From Achromobacter dolens (GTDB taxonomy: Bacteria; Pseudomonadota; Gammaproteobacteria; Burkholderiales; Burkholderiaceae_B), in assembly GCF_902859745.1 (NCBI RefSeq), contig NZ_CADIJW010000039.1, positions 1-52,481 of the forward strand: DNA of 52,481 bases, read 5' to 3'. The position numbers were made by a program, and so were the translations under genes. Positions 31,503 through 40,587 of this stretch are shown in pieces. Position 1 is the stretch's first letter. The number at the start of each line of letters is the position of its first letter. The notes beneath the pieces were generated by a model. The model saw nothing but the letters and a program-made list of their open reading frames with translations. It made no database searches and was not told the origin of the DNA.

Positions 31503-32756
31503 TCAGGCGGCGAGCGCGAAGCTCGCGGCTTGCACGGCGGGCGGTTGTCCGCGCATCAGATCGACCAGCATGCGCGCGCTGCCGGCGGCCAGGGTGAAGC
31601 CCAGGCCGCCATGGCCGGCGTTGAGCCACAGGTTGCGCCACGGCGTGGCGCCGATCAACGGCTTGCCGTCGGGACGCGCCGGCCGCAGGCCGGCCCAGGG
31701 TTGCGGCGCGCCGGCGGCGTTCAGGCGCGGGAACAGGCGCGCCACGTCGCGTTCCAGGCTGCGCGTGCGGCGCGGGTCAATGGCGCCGCCTGCCGCGCCG
31801 ATGTCGACCATGCCCGCCACCCGCAGGCGCTGGCCCAGCCGCGCATACACCACCTTGCGGCCGATGTCGCTGATGCTGGCGCGCGGCGCGATGCTGTCGG
31901 GCGTCAGGTCGTAGGTCAGGCTGTAGCCTTTGAGCGGATAGATGCGCAGGTCCATGCCGATGCGGCGCGCCAGCGCCTGCGCGCCGATGCCGCCAGCCAG
32001 CACGTACTGGTCGGCCTGCAGGTCGCCGGCGGGCGTGGCCAGCGCCACGATGCGGCCGCCTTCGGTGCGCAGCGCCGACACCGGCGTGTCGAAATGGAAT
32101 TGCGCCGCGCCGGGCGAGGCCCGCAGGATGCGTTCCAGCTCGGTGCACAGGCGCAGGCAGTCGCCGGCGTCCTCGGTCGGCGTGTGGATGGCGCCGGCGA
32201 TGCTGTCGCCGATGTCGGCCAGCGCCGGCTCCAGCGCCAGGCAGGCCTGGCGGTCCAGGGCGCGTTGCTCGCAACCCAGCGAGGCCTGGTAGTCCATCTG
32301 CGCGAGCGCGCGGCCATAGGCCGCCGCGTCCTGGTAGACCAGCAGCTTGCCGCCCGAACTGAAGTCGAACGCCGGCCGCTCATGGCCGACCAACTGGTGC
32401 ACGCAATGGCGGCTGTACAGCCCCAGCGCCAGCAGTTCACGGGTCGTGGCGCGGCTGCGGCCGCGGGTGCAGGCCCGAAGGAAGTCCAGGCACCAGCGCC
32501 ATTGCGCGGGGTCGAGCCTTGGCCGCCAGCGCAGCGGCGTGTCGCGCCCCAGCAGCCACGCGGGCAGCTTGGGCAGCACCGCCGGGTCGGCCAGCGGCGC
32601 GACGAAGCTGTAGCTGAGTTGGGCGCCATTGGCGCGGCTGGTGACCAGGCCAGGGCCGGGGCCGGCTTCCACCACGCTGACGCGGTGGCCTTCGCGATGC
32701 AGATAGTAGGCGGTGGTCATGCCGACCACGCCCGCGCCGATGACGATTGTGTGCAT
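31503..32756 (-). CDS. FAD-dependent D-amino-acid dehydrogenase (DadA-like)
   Basis: The 417-residue DAO-family flavoprotein starts MHTIVIGAGVVGMTTAYYL (GxGxxG at 7-12). It carries SRANGAQLSYSFVAPLADP, a block seen in DadA-type small subunits, and ends with WAGLRPARPDGKPLIG and NAGHGGLGFTLAAGSARML. It oxidises D-amino acids to 2-oxo acids, passing electrons to the respiratory chain rather than to O2. The start was set at ATG 32756; the open frame upstream is antisense filler. Expressed after the D-aminoacylase gene (52-base gap), it would oxidise the D-amino acid that enzyme frees. Full length. Confidence 0.9.
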   Translation of the reverse strand: MHTIVIGAGVVGMTTAYYLHREGHRVSVVEAGPGPGLVTSRANGAQLSYSFVAPLADPAVLPKLPAWLLGRDTPLRWRPRLDPAQWRWCLDFLRACTRGRSRATTRELLALGLYSRHCVHQLVGHERPAFDFSSGGKLLVYQDAAAYGRALAQMDYQASLGCEQRALDRQACLALEPALADIGDSIAGAIHTPTEDAGDCLRLCTELERILRASPGAAQFHFDTPVSALRTEGGRIVALATPAGDLQADQYVLAGGIGAQALARRIGMDLRIYPLKGYSLTYDLTPDSIAPRASISDIGRKVVYARLGQRLRVAGMVDIGAAGGAIDPRRTRSLERDVARLFPRLNAAGAPQPWAGLRPARPDGKPLIGATPWRNLWLNAGHGGLGFTLAAGSARMLVDLMRGQPPAVQAASFALAA

Positions 32757-32808
32757 GATGCTCCGGGAACGATGCGGCGCTCGCGTCAGGGCGCCGGATG
32801 ACGGGGAT

Positions 32809-34308
32809 TCAGGCGGCCCAGGCCGGCGTTTCGAAACCGGGGGCCCCGCGGTCGGCATCGCGCAGCAGGCGGCCGGGGCGGGCGCCGGTGGCCACGCCAT
32901 GCGCCTCGACCAGCTCGCCGTTGACCAGCACCGCCTGGATGCCGGCGGACGGACGCAGCGGCTCGGCGAAGGTGGCCTGGTCGGTCACCGCGGCCGGATC
33001 GAACACCACCACGTCGGCATAGCAGCCGGGGCGCAGCACGCCGCGGTCGCGCAGGCCGAACTGGGCCGCCGTCAGGCTGGTCATGCGTCGGATCGCCTCT
33101 TCCATGCCCAGCACGCGCATTTCGCGCACGTAGCGTCCCAGCACCCGCGAGAACGCGCCCCACAGGCGCGGATGCGGCCGCTGGTCGTGCGGCAGGCCGT
33201 CCGAGCCGATCATCACGCTGCCGTGGCCGATGACGCGCTTGACGTCGTCTTCGTCCATCGAGAAATAGATGGCGCCGCCGGGCGACAGTTCCTCGGCCAG
33301 GCGCTGCGGGTCCTTGCCTTCGCGCGCCGCCAGCTCGCGCAGATCCACGCCCTGGATCTCGGGCCGCGTCTGTGACCAGGTGACGATGATTCTTTCGCCG
33401 GCCGGCACGCGGCGCGGCTCCAGGATGGTGGAAGAGGCAGAGTAGGGATAGACATCCATGCCCAGCGGCTGGTCGGCGCGGGCGCGGTCGAACAGCGCCA
33501 GCGTTTCGGCGGTGCGGCCGTGGTTGTGCTTGCCCGTAACCTTGTGGTGCGACAGAATCGCCGGCACGTCGGCGGCGCGGCCGATCAGGAAGGCTTCCTC
33601 CATGGCGTCGCAGACGTGGTCGGCCTCGTCCCGCAGGTGGGTGGTGTACAGGCCCTGCCACGATGACAGCGGCGCGGCCACGCCGATGACCTCTTCGGTG
33701 CTGGCGTGCATGGCGGTGGGGTAGTACAGGCCGGTCGACAGGCCTGCGGCGCCGGCCGCCATGGCCTGGTCGAGCGCGTGCCGCATGACCGCGATTTCTT
33801 TCTTGTCGGCGGGCCGGTCCAGGCGGTCCATCGCCGACACCCGCAGGCTGGAATGGCCCACCAGCGCCAGGCTGTTGACCGCGGCCGGGCTGGCTTGGAG
33901 CGCGGCGGCGTAGTCCTGCATCCGCGCATACAGTTCGCCGGTGTGCTGCGCCAGCAGGTTCAAGGGCGGCGGCACGACGTCGCCGGGCGCGTGCACCGGG
34001 GCCAGGCTGATGCCGCAGTTGCCGGTCACCACCGTGGTGACGCCCTGGCTGACCTTGGGCCGCATCAGCGGCGCGGCCAGCAGCGCGCGGTCGTCATGGG
34101 TATGGCAGTCGATGAAGCCGGGCGCCACCACCTTGCCGGTGGCGTCGATGCGGTGCAGGGCATGCCAGGCCGCGCCGTCGCCGATGGCCGCGATGCGCTG
34201 GCCCGAGATGGCCAGGTCGGCGCGGTGGGCGGGGGCGCCCAGGCCGTCGGCGATCAGGCCGCCGGTGATGATGAGGTCGTATTCCTGCAAAGCGGATTGC
34301 GCGGGCAT
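32809..34308 (-). CDS. N-acyl-D-amino-acid deacylase (D-aminoacylase)
   Basis: The 499-residue amidohydrolase has APGFIDCHTHDDRALL (metal HxH at 69 and 71), TGNCGISLAP with the metal-bridging Cys98 typical of D-aminoacylases, THLRDEADHV and ILSHHKVTGKHNHG. IGSDGLPHD supplies a late catalytic Asp. It releases D-amino acids from N-acyl forms in the cytosol. It lies between the TetR regulator (8-base gap) and the DadA-like dehydrogenase, forming a short catabolic operon. Length and motifs are complete. Confidence 0.92.
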   Translation of the reverse strand: MPAQSALQEYDLIITGGLIADGLGAPAHRADLAISGQRIAAIGDGAAWHALHRIDATGKVVAPGFIDCHTHDDRALLAAPLMRPKVSQGVTTVVTGNCGISLAPVHAPGDVVPPPLNLLAQHTGELYARMQDYAAALQASPAAVNSLALVGHSSLRVSAMDRLDRPADKKEIAVMRHALDQAMAAGAAGLSTGLYYPTAMHASTEEVIGVAAPLSSWQGLYTTHLRDEADHVCDAMEEAFLIGRAADVPAILSHHKVTGKHNHGRTAETLALFDRARADQPLGMDVYPYSASSTILEPRRVPAGERIIVTWSQTRPEIQGVDLRELAAREGKDPQRLAEELSPGGAIYFSMDEDDVKRVIGHGSVMIGSDGLPHDQRPHPRLWGAFSRVLGRYVREMRVLGMEEAIRRMTSLTAAQFGLRDRGVLRPGCYADVVVFDPAAVTDQATFAEPLRPSAGIQAVLVNGELVEAHGVATGARPGRLLRDADRGAPGFETPAWAA

Positions 34309-34316
34309 GGGATGGG

Positions 34317-34982
34317 TCAGGGTCCGGGGTCGGCGGGCGGCCGCGTTTGCTTGCGGCGCGTCTCCAGGTGGGCGAGTGATTGCTGGTTGAGCGCGTCCGG
34401 GAAGCCCTGTTTCACCAGGTGCTCCAGCGCGCCGTTGATGCGCGCCCAGCCTTCCGGGGTGCGCAGCGGCACGCCCAGGAAATGGCTTTCGGTCTTGGCG
34501 CGCAGCATCAGGTACAGCACGCCCGCCAGCATCACGCTGACGACGGCGGGCACGTCCATGTCGGGGGTAAGGCCGTCGACGCGGTCGATGAAACCGCGCG
34601 CGGCGCGTTCGCGGCGATCCGCCAGCGGCGCGGACACCTCATTGCGTTCGATCAGTTCCCAGCGTCGTACTTCACGCAGCGTCTCGTTGCCGGACAGCGC
34701 GTCGATCTGCGCGCGCAGCATCGACAGCACCAGGTCGCCGGGGCTGCGCTGGCTCGATTCGTCCGCCGCCAGCAGGTCGGGATTGCGAGTCCAGAAATCC
34801 TGTTCCTGCATCCAGGCCAGCATCAGGCCGGGCATGCCGTCGAAATAGCGGTAGATGAGTTCCTTGCTGACGCCGGCGCGCTTGGCGATGGCGTTGATGC
34901 CTACGCCTCCCATGCCGGTTTCCTTGATCTGGTCTTCGAGGGCCTGCAGGATCTGGCGCTCGGTATTCTCACGTCGGGACAT
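34317..34982 (-). CDS. TetR/AcrR-family transcriptional regulator of the D-amino-acid module
   Basis: The 221-residue regulator has an N-terminal helix-turn-helix (about 10-55: INAIAKRAGVSKELIYRYFD) and a helical ligand domain with VVSVMLAGVLYLMLRAKTES. ATG 34982 has an AAGGAA site and MSRRENTERQILQAL is a typical opening; the longer frame is not supported. It is the first gene of the operon, 102 bases after a 26-base palindrome that also appears, in core form, before the Bug gene at the far side of the cluster. It is therefore probably an autoregulator responding to a D-amino acid or derivative. Confidence 0.9.
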   Translation of the reverse strand: MSRRENTERQILQALEDQIKETGMGGVGINAIAKRAGVSKELIYRYFDGMPGLMLAWMQEQDFWTRNPDLLAADESSQRSPGDLVLSMLRAQIDALSGNETLREVRRWELIERNEVSAPLADRRERAARGFIDRVDGLTPDMDVPAVVSVMLAGVLYLMLRAKTESHFLGVPLRTPEGWARINGALEHLVKQGFPDALNQQSLAHLETRRKQTRPPADPGP

Positions 34983-35081
34983 TGGCCGGTTCCTTCTTGG
35001 TGAGGGGAGGGTGTCATCTTGCCAGACTTCGCCGTCCGGGAACCGCGGCCGCGCGGCAAGGTGTCGGCCCCAAGCCATCCC

Positions 35082-35107
35082 TTGTTGTGACCGTATGGTC
35101 ACAACAA
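35082..35107. promoter_or_regulatory. 26-base palindrome upstream of the TetR gene (operator candidate)
   Basis: Perfect 11-bp arms (35082-35092 and 35097-35107) flank GTAT. The inner 16 bases GTGACCGTATGGTCAC match the site at 30337-30352 in 15 of 16 positions. This is the classic size and symmetry of a TetR-family operator. Confidence 0.75.
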
Positions 35108-35217
35108 TGCTCAAGATAGGGCGCGGGCGCCCCGCGCGGCAAGGGGGGAGTTTCCCTAGGCGCAGGGAAAGGCGCCGGCGCGGCCGCGCGGGCCTGCCGC
35201 GCCCCGCGGCCACGGCC

Positions 35218-36180
35218 TCAGATCAGGCCGCGGATGCCGGCGATGCCGTGCGCGCCATGGCGCAGGGCGTGCGAGACCGTCTGGGTGGATTGCCCGCCGA
35301 GCGCGAACACCGGGATGCCAGCGTCGCGGTTGCCTTCGACGAAGCCGTCCCAGCCGAGCGTCGGTGCGCCGGGGTGGCTGGGCGTGTCCAGCACGGGGCC
35401 CAGCACGGCGAAGTCCGCGCCCAGCTCGCGCGCGTGCACCACCTGGGCGTTGTCATGCGCCGAGACGCCGACCAGCGCCCCGGCCGGCAGGTCGGGCCGG
35501 GCGGCCAGGCGCGCGGCATCGGCGCCGCGCAGGTGCACGCCGTCGGCCTCGCGCCACCAGGCGGCCGGATGGGCGCTGTTGACCAGCACCCGCGCGCCAG
35601 CGGCGTGGCAGCGCTTGACGATTTGCTGCAGCGCCTCGTGCAGCGAGGCCGAGGCCGGGCCGTCGGGCCACTGCGGTTCACGCAGTTGCACCAGCCTGAC
35701 GCCGCGCGCCAGCGCCGCGTCCAGCCGGCCCAGGAACGCCGACAGGCCGGCGCGCGAGCCGATCGAACTGATGCCATAGGCGGTCGGTAGCTGCAGCCAG
35801 CGCAGCGGCGGCAGGGTGGCGGGCAGCAGGTCGCCGACGGACGCGGCGTTGGCCGGGTCGACCCATTCCAGGCGCTGGTTCTCCAGGCTGCGCGGCTCGC
35901 CTTCCCAGCCGATGACGTGGCAGAACGCCAGGCGCACCGTGGTGTGGGGGTAGGCGTGCACGTAGGTCACCCAGGGCCGCGACTGCGTCACGCGGATGCC
36001 GATCTCTTCCTGCAGCTCGCGCGCCAGCGCCTGCAGCACGGTCTCGCCGGGTTCGAGCTTGCCGCCGGGCAGCTCCCACCAGCCCGACCAGGGCTTGCCT
36101 TCGGGGCGTTGCCCCAGCAACAGCATGCCGTCCGGACGCAGGATCAGGCCGGCGGCGACATCAATGATTTTGTCAGACAT
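35218..36180 (-). CDS. Nudix hydrolase fused to a TenI/ThiE-like domain
   Basis: The 320-residue protein has two parts. Residues 1-130 are a MutT-like Nudix hydrolase with a complete Nudix box (39-62: [24 protein letters not shown]). Residues about 140-320 look like a thiamine-phosphate-synthase/TenI barrel ([55 protein letters not shown]). MutT cleanses oxidised dGTP. The second domain's role is unknown; similar fusions are known in gammaproteobacteria and Bordetella relatives. ATG 36180 overlaps the DUF815 gene by 8 bases. Confidence 0.9.
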   Translation of the reverse strand: MSDKIIDVAAGLILRPDGMLLLGQRPEGKPWSGWWELPGGKLEPGETVLQALARELQEEIGIRVTQSRPWVTYVHAYPHTTVRLAFCHVIGWEGEPRSLENQRLEWVDPANAASVGDLLPATLPPLRWLQLPTAYGISSIGSRAGLSAFLGRLDAALARGVRLVQLREPQWPDGPASASLHEALQQIVKRCHAAGARVLVNSAHPAAWWREADGVHLRGADAARLAARPDLPAGALVGVSAHDNAQVVHARELGADFAVLGPVLDTPSHPGAPTLGWDGFVEGNRDAGIPVFALGGQSTQTVSHALRHGAHGIAGIRGLI

Positions 36181-37039
36181 GGCGGGCAGCCCAGTCACGG
36201 GCGAATTGGTAGGCGACGCGGCCCGAGCGCGAGCCGCGCTCGATGGTCCATTGCAGCGCCTCGGTGCGGGACGGTTCGATCTGGTCTTCCGGGCAGCCCA
36301 GCTCGCGCAGCCAGTGGTAGACGATATCGAGGTAGTCGTCCTGCTTGAAGGGATAGAACGACAGCCACAGGCCGAAGCGCTCGGACAGCGAGATCTTTTC
36401 CTCGACGGTTTCGCCGGGGTGGATCTCGCCGTCGGGCTGGTGCTTGGCCTGCAGGTTCTCGCTCATGTATTCCGGCATCAGGTGGCGCCGGTTGGAGGTG
36501 GCGTAGATCAGCACGTTGTCGCCCGAGGCGGCCACCGAGCCGTCCAGCACGGACTTGAGCGCCTTGTAGCCGGCCTCGCCTTCCTCGAACGACAGGTCGT
36601 CGCAGAACACGATGAAACGCTCGGGGCGCGAGGCCACCAGCTCGACGATGTCGGCCAGGTCGCCCAGGTCGGATTTGTCGACTTCGATCAGGCGCAGCCC
36701 CCGGTCGCCGTAGGCGGCCAGCATGGCCTTGACCAGCGAGCTCTTGCCGGTGCCGCGCGCGCCGGTCATGAGCACGTTGTTGGCGGGCTTCTTCTCGATG
36801 AACTGCACGGTGTTGCGGTCGATGATGCCTTTCTGGCGCTCGATGTGCTGCAGGTCTTCGAGGTCGATGCGGGCCACGTGGCGCACGGCGTCGAGCCAGC
36901 CGCGCGAACCGCGCTTGCGCCAGCGGAACGCGTGGGCGTTCCAGTCGATGTCGGGGGGCGCGGGGGGCAGCCAGGCTTCAAGCTGGGCCAGGACGCGCTC
37001 GGCGCGCTGGATGAGGGTGGTGAATTCGTTCGCGGTCAC
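36173..37039 (-). CDS. DUF815-family AAA-type ATPase
   Basis: The 288-residue protein has the Walker [18 protein letters not shown] (about 91-107), Walker [12 protein letters not shown] and the DUF815 pattern [29 protein letters not shown]. The biochemical role is unknown. The start is GTG 37039 ([11 protein letters not shown]) with CCAGGAT upstream; longer in-frame starts fall in the GC-rich gap before argJ. Its stop overlaps the Nudix/TenI start by 8 bases, so the two are translationally coupled. Confidence 0.9.
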   Translation of the reverse strand: MTANEFTTLIQRAERVLAQLEAWLPPAPPDIDWNAHAFRWRKRGSRGWLDAVRHVARIDLEDLQHIERQKGIIDRNTVQFIEKKPANNVLMTGARGTGKSSLVKAMLAAYGDRGLRLIEVDKSDLGDLADIVELVASRPERFIVFCDDLSFEEGEAGYKALKSVLDGSVAASGDNVLIYATSNRRHLMPEYMSENLQAKHQPDGEIHPGETVEEKISLSERFGLWLSFYPFKQDDYLDIVYHWLRELGCPEDQIEPSRTEALQWTIERGSRSGRVAYQFARDWAARHV

Positions 37040-37340
37040 GGTGTGATCCTGGAAGAGCGAACGGGCGGGCCCGGCACCGGGCCCGCGTCGCGTTCGCGGG
37101 CATCGTCGGAAGAAGAGGGCGCGTGTCCCGCCGCAAAGGCGTCGTGGGGGCGCGCGCCGCTCAACGGCTGTCACCTGCCGGGGACCGCGGTGATGCCACG
37201 GATTCCCCGGGGGCAGTGACCGGCGATGGGTAAGGCGCAGCCACTGGATTTCATTGCTGCCGCCATCCCGCGAGGCCCGGCGCGCAACTGAACGCCGTCG
37301 CTTCGCGCCCGGGGTCAACCGGGCGGATGGCGGGTCTTGA
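37040..37340. other. Intergenic gap, argJ to DUF815 ATPase, with hairpins
   Basis: This 301-base gap encodes no convincing protein. It holds a perfect 10-bp inverted repeat (37065-37074 with 37077-37086) in the probable 5' leader of the DUF815 gene. A 7-bp hairpin (37306-37325) lies just after the argJ stop, without a U-run. Otherwise nothing was seen. Confidence 0.5.
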
Positions 37341-38567
37341 TCAGGAACGGTAATCGGCGTTGATCGACACGTACTCGTGCGAGAAATCGCAGGTGTAGAC
37401 GGTGTCGCTGACCTGGCCGCGGCCCAGCGCGATGCGCACGGCGATCTCGGCCTGCTTCATCACGCGCTGGCCGTCGGCTTCCTGGTAGGCCGGGTTGCGG
37501 CCGCCGTCCTTGGCCACCAGCACGTCGTCCAGCCACAGGCGGATCTTCGACACGTCCAGGTCGTCGATGCCGGCATAGCCGACCGCGGCCAGGATGCGGC
37601 CCAGGTTGGGGTCCGAGGCGAAGAAGGCCGTCTTGACCAGCGGCGAGTGGGCCACGGCGTAGGCCACCTTGAGGGCTTCCTCGGTGGTGCCGGCTTCCTC
37701 GACGCGGATGGTCATGAACTTGGTGGCGCCTTCGGCGTCGCGCACGATCTTCTGCGCCAGTTCCAGCGCGGCGGCGGTCAGGGCCTCGCGCACAGCGGCG
37801 TAGGCGGCGTCGGACTCGGCGTTGACCTCGACCCCGGACCTGCCGGTGGCGACGATGATGAACGAGTCATTGGTGGAGGTGTCGCCGTCCACGGTGATGC
37901 GGTTGAACGAGGCGTCGGCGATCTCGACCGCCAGCTTGCGCAGGAGCGGCTGGGCGATGCCGGCGTCGGTGGCCAGGAAGCTCAGCATGGTCGCCATGTT
38001 GGGGCGGATCATGCCGGCGCCCTTGCTGATGCCGGTGAAGGTGACGGTCTTGCCGCCGATCTGGACGCGGCGCGACGAGATCTTGGGCAGCGTGTCGGTG
38101 GTCATGATGCCGTGCGCGGCGCTCGACCAGTGATCGGCGCCCAGGTTGGCGATGGCGCCCGGCAGGCCGGCGAACAGGCGGTCCAGCGGCAGCGGCTCCA
38201 GGATCACGCCGGTCGAGAACGGCAGCACCTGGGCGGCGGGCACGCCGAGCAGGCGGCCGAGCTCGGCGCAGGTGTCCTGGGCCTTCTTCAGGCCCTCGGC
38301 GCCGGTGCCGGCGTTGGCGTTGCCGGTGTTGATGACCAGCGCGCGGATCGGGCCGCCGTCGGCCAGGTGGGCCTGGCACACCTGCACGGGGGCGGCGCAG
38401 AAGCGGTTGCGGGTGAACACGCCGGCCACGCTGCTGCCTTCGGCCAGGCGGAATACCGTCAGGTCGCGTCGGTTGGCTTTGCGGATGCCGGCCTCGGTGA
38501 CGCCGATTTCAACGCCGGCAACAGGGAAAATTTCGGACTCGGAGGGGATCTGCAGGTTAACGGCCAT
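37341..38567 (-). CDS. argJ: Bifunctional ornithine acetyltransferase / N-acetylglutamate synthase
   Basis: The 408-residue ArgJ has [11 protein letters not shown], the substrate loop [10 protein letters not shown], and the autocleavage site NMATMLSF. In that site Thr193 becomes the new N-terminus and nucleophile of the beta chain. The C-terminus [14 protein letters not shown] is typical. It recycles the acetyl group from N-acetylornithine to glutamate in arginine synthesis and may also make N-acetylglutamate from acetyl-CoA. ATG 38567. The next gene in the same direction is the DUF815 ATPase 301 bases away. Confidence 0.96.
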   Translation of the reverse strand: MAVNLQIPSESEIFPVAGVEIGVTEAGIRKANRRDLTVFRLAEGSSVAGVFTRNRFCAAPVQVCQAHLADGGPIRALVINTGNANAGTGAEGLKKAQDTCAELGRLLGVPAAQVLPFSTGVILEPLPLDRLFAGLPGAIANLGADHWSSAAHGIMTTDTLPKISSRRVQIGGKTVTFTGISKGAGMIRPNMATMLSFLATDAGIAQPLLRKLAVEIADASFNRITVDGDTSTNDSFIIVATGRSGVEVNAESDAAYAAVREALTAAALELAQKIVRDAEGATKFMTIRVEEAGTTEEALKVAYAVAHSPLVKTAFFASDPNLGRILAAVGYAGIDDLDVSKIRLWLDDVLVAKDGGRNPAYQEADGQRVMKQAEIAVRIALGRGQVSDTVYTCDFSHEYVSINADYRS

Positions 38568-38689
38568 GACTTCGTCTCATGAATGAGCAGGACGGAAATC
38601 GCCGCCAGGGCAAGGCGGCGCGCGGGGGAAAGCTTCGTATTATCCCACTGCTTTGCGACAGCCGGCGGCGGCGGCCGGAAGGTCGGCTG

Positions 38690-39760
38690 TCAGGGGGCGG
38701 TCCGCATGGCGGCCACGTCCAGCACGCCGGCCTCGCGGTTGGACAGCACGCGGCGCACGGTGCCGTCGGGCGCCTGCAGCACCGACATGCCGGCGGCGAC
38801 CTCCTTGCCGTCCGCCTGCCGCGCCGCGCGGCCACGCGATGGCGAGAACAGCAGGTCGCCGGGCTGCATGCCGGGCACCCGCGGGCCGGCCGTCAGCATG
38901 CGCGTGCCGGTGGGGTAGGTGATGCCGCCGAAGGCGCTTTCGCGCCCCAACAGGCCCTCGAATGCCAGCAGGCGGCGCTGGGCGTCCAGCGTCATGTCCA
39001 CTTTCAGCAGCGGCAGGCCGTCCACGGACAAGGGCTCGCTGCCCTCGGCGCGCAGCAGCCAGCGCGGCGCCGCGCTGGCCGGGTCGGGGGCGCTGGCGCG
39101 GGCCGCCTCGTCGACCTTGAGCCAGGCGCCGGGCGGGATGGGTTGCTGGTTGAGGGTGTTGCCGATCGCCAGGTGGCAACTGGCAAAGCGCGGCTGGCCG
39201 CCCAGCATGACGAATTCGACCCGGTGGCCGTGGGCGCAGAGCCAGCCGTCCAGGGCCTGATCGCGGGCGATCTCGGCCGATAGGGTCTCGGGTTGTCGGC
39301 TGGTGGCCGGGTAGTGGAACAGGCGGGTGGCGCTGATGCCCTGCACGCTGGCTGGGTGGCCCTCGGGGAAGGTGGCGCGGTCGAACGAGGCCGGATCGCC
39401 GGCGCTGGTCAGGCGCAATACCGTGCCGGCCGGCATGTCGACGCCGGCCAGGCGGGTGGGCTGGTCCAGCACCCGTTCGAGGCTGGCGCCCAGGCGCGCG
39501 TCGCGCTGGGCGACCAGCCATTGGCTCAGTTGCTGGTAAGGGAAGATGCCGCCGACCAGGGCCAGCAGCGTCATCAGGATCGTGCCGCGGCGGCGATGGT
39601 CGCCCAGCCACAGCCGGGCGCCGCGGCTGGTGGCCAGGACGGCCAGCCAGGTCAGCAGCGTGGAGAGGCAGGCCAGCGACACTGCCATCAGCACGTAGTA
39701 ATTACCGCCAGGAAGAGATACCGGAATCATGGCGGCAATTATGCGCCAAACCGTTGTCAT
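38690..39760 (-). CDS. Conserved-looking membrane-anchored protein, unknown function
   Basis: The 356-residue protein has two N-terminal hydrophobic segments (about 21-44 and 60-77) followed by a large soluble part, so it is probably anchored in the inner membrane with most of its bulk on one side. I recognise no domain. Segments such as HGHRVEFVMLGGQPRF and FGGITYPTGTRMLTAGP show ordered beta structure. ATG 39760 follows GGACGGAAA; M11 (39730) is an alternative. It lies between argJ and a MarR gene on the same strand, 72 bases after MarR. Codon use looks normal for a real gene. Confidence 0.65.
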   Translation of the reverse strand: MTTVWRIIAAMIPVSLPGGNYYVLMAVSLACLSTLLTWLAVLATSRGARLWLGDHRRRGTILMTLLALVGGIFPYQQLSQWLVAQRDARLGASLERVLDQPTRLAGVDMPAGTVLRLTSAGDPASFDRATFPEGHPASVQGISATRLFHYPATSRQPETLSAEIARDQALDGWLCAHGHRVEFVMLGGQPRFASCHLAIGNTLNQQPIPPGAWLKVDEAARASAPDPASAAPRWLLRAEGSEPLSVDGLPLLKVDMTLDAQRRLLAFEGLLGRESAFGGITYPTGTRMLTAGPRVPGMQPGDLLFSPSRGRAARQADGKEVAAGMSVLQAPDGTVRRVLSNREAGVLDVAAMRTAP

Positions 39761-39832
39761 TTTCCGTCCGCCCGAGGGGCCGGCGGCCGGTGCGCCGCGG
39801 CTCCCCGGGCCGGGCGGCGCGCAGGAGGCGGC

Positions 39833-40327
39833 TCAGTCCGCGGCGGCGGCCGAGCGGGTGGCGATCACCTGCAGCTTCAGTTCGCCCAGCGCCTGGAACA
39901 GCGCGTTGCGGCTGGCCTCGGGCAGCTCGCCGAACATCGACTTGACCCACGATTCGTGGGCCCGCGCCATCTTGGCGAAACTCTTCCTGCCCTGCGGGGT
40001 CAGCTTGATGAGCGAACTGCGGCGGTCGGACTCGACCTTGGTGCGCACCACCAGGCCTTCTTTTTCGAGTTGGTCGGTGATACCGGTAATATTGCCGTTG
40101 GTCACCATCATGTGGCGCGACAATTCGCCCATCTTCATGCCCTTGGGGGCGCGCTGCAATTGCGCCATCAGGTCGAAACGGGGCAGGGTGGTGTCGAATT
40201 CGTTGCGCAGCCGGCTGCGGATCTCGCCTTCGATGAGATTGGCGCAGGTCAGCATGCGCAGCCACAGGCGCAGCGCATGGTGATCGTCGGGGGCGGCGCG
40301 GGATTCCAGGTCGGGGGCGTCTGTCAT
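39833..40327 (-). CDS. MarR-family transcriptional regulator
   Basis: The 164-residue winged-helix protein has the DNA-binding helices MGELSRHMMVTNGNITGITD (about 68-88) and the wing KVESDRRSSLIKLTPQG. MarR proteins usually repress a neighbouring operon until a phenolic or aromatic acid binds. It is divergent from the livKHMGF-type importer (260-base gap), which suggests it controls that transporter and that the cargo may be an aromatic acid. This is an inference. ATG 40327. Confidence 0.9.
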   Translation of the reverse strand: MTDAPDLESRAAPDDHHALRLWLRMLTCANLIEGEIRSRLRNEFDTTLPRFDLMAQLQRAPKGMKMGELSRHMMVTNGNITGITDQLEKEGLVVRTKVESDRRSSLIKLTPQGRKSFAKMARAHESWVKSMFGELPEASRNALFQALGELKLQVIATRSAAAAD

Positions 40328-40394
40328 GGTCGGGAGGTTACCGGGAATGCGTGGATCGGTCTGTATTCGTGAGTCACTGGTAAAAACCCTAGAC

Positions 40395-40424
40395 TTGTTT
40401 TGCCGGATACTTTAAACCTAAACT
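40395..40424 (+). promoter_or_regulatory. Putative sigma-70 promoter of the livK operon
   Basis: TTGTTT (40395-40400) and TAAACT (40419-40424), spaced by 18, lie in an AT-rich patch 160 bases before the first gene of the importer operon, in the gap divergent from marR. No factor-binding site was identified. Confidence 0.4.
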
Positions 40425-40587
40425 ATGAACCACGCCAGTTCTCCCCTTGCCGCACCACGGGATCGGCTGCTGCGGGCGCCGGTCTGACGCGCCGCCTGAA
40501 CGGGTCGGCAGGCCGGGCATAGAAGTCCTTCGAATCGCAATCCCAGAAAAACACCCTCTGCGCGGCTCGCGCACGGAGCACACCACC

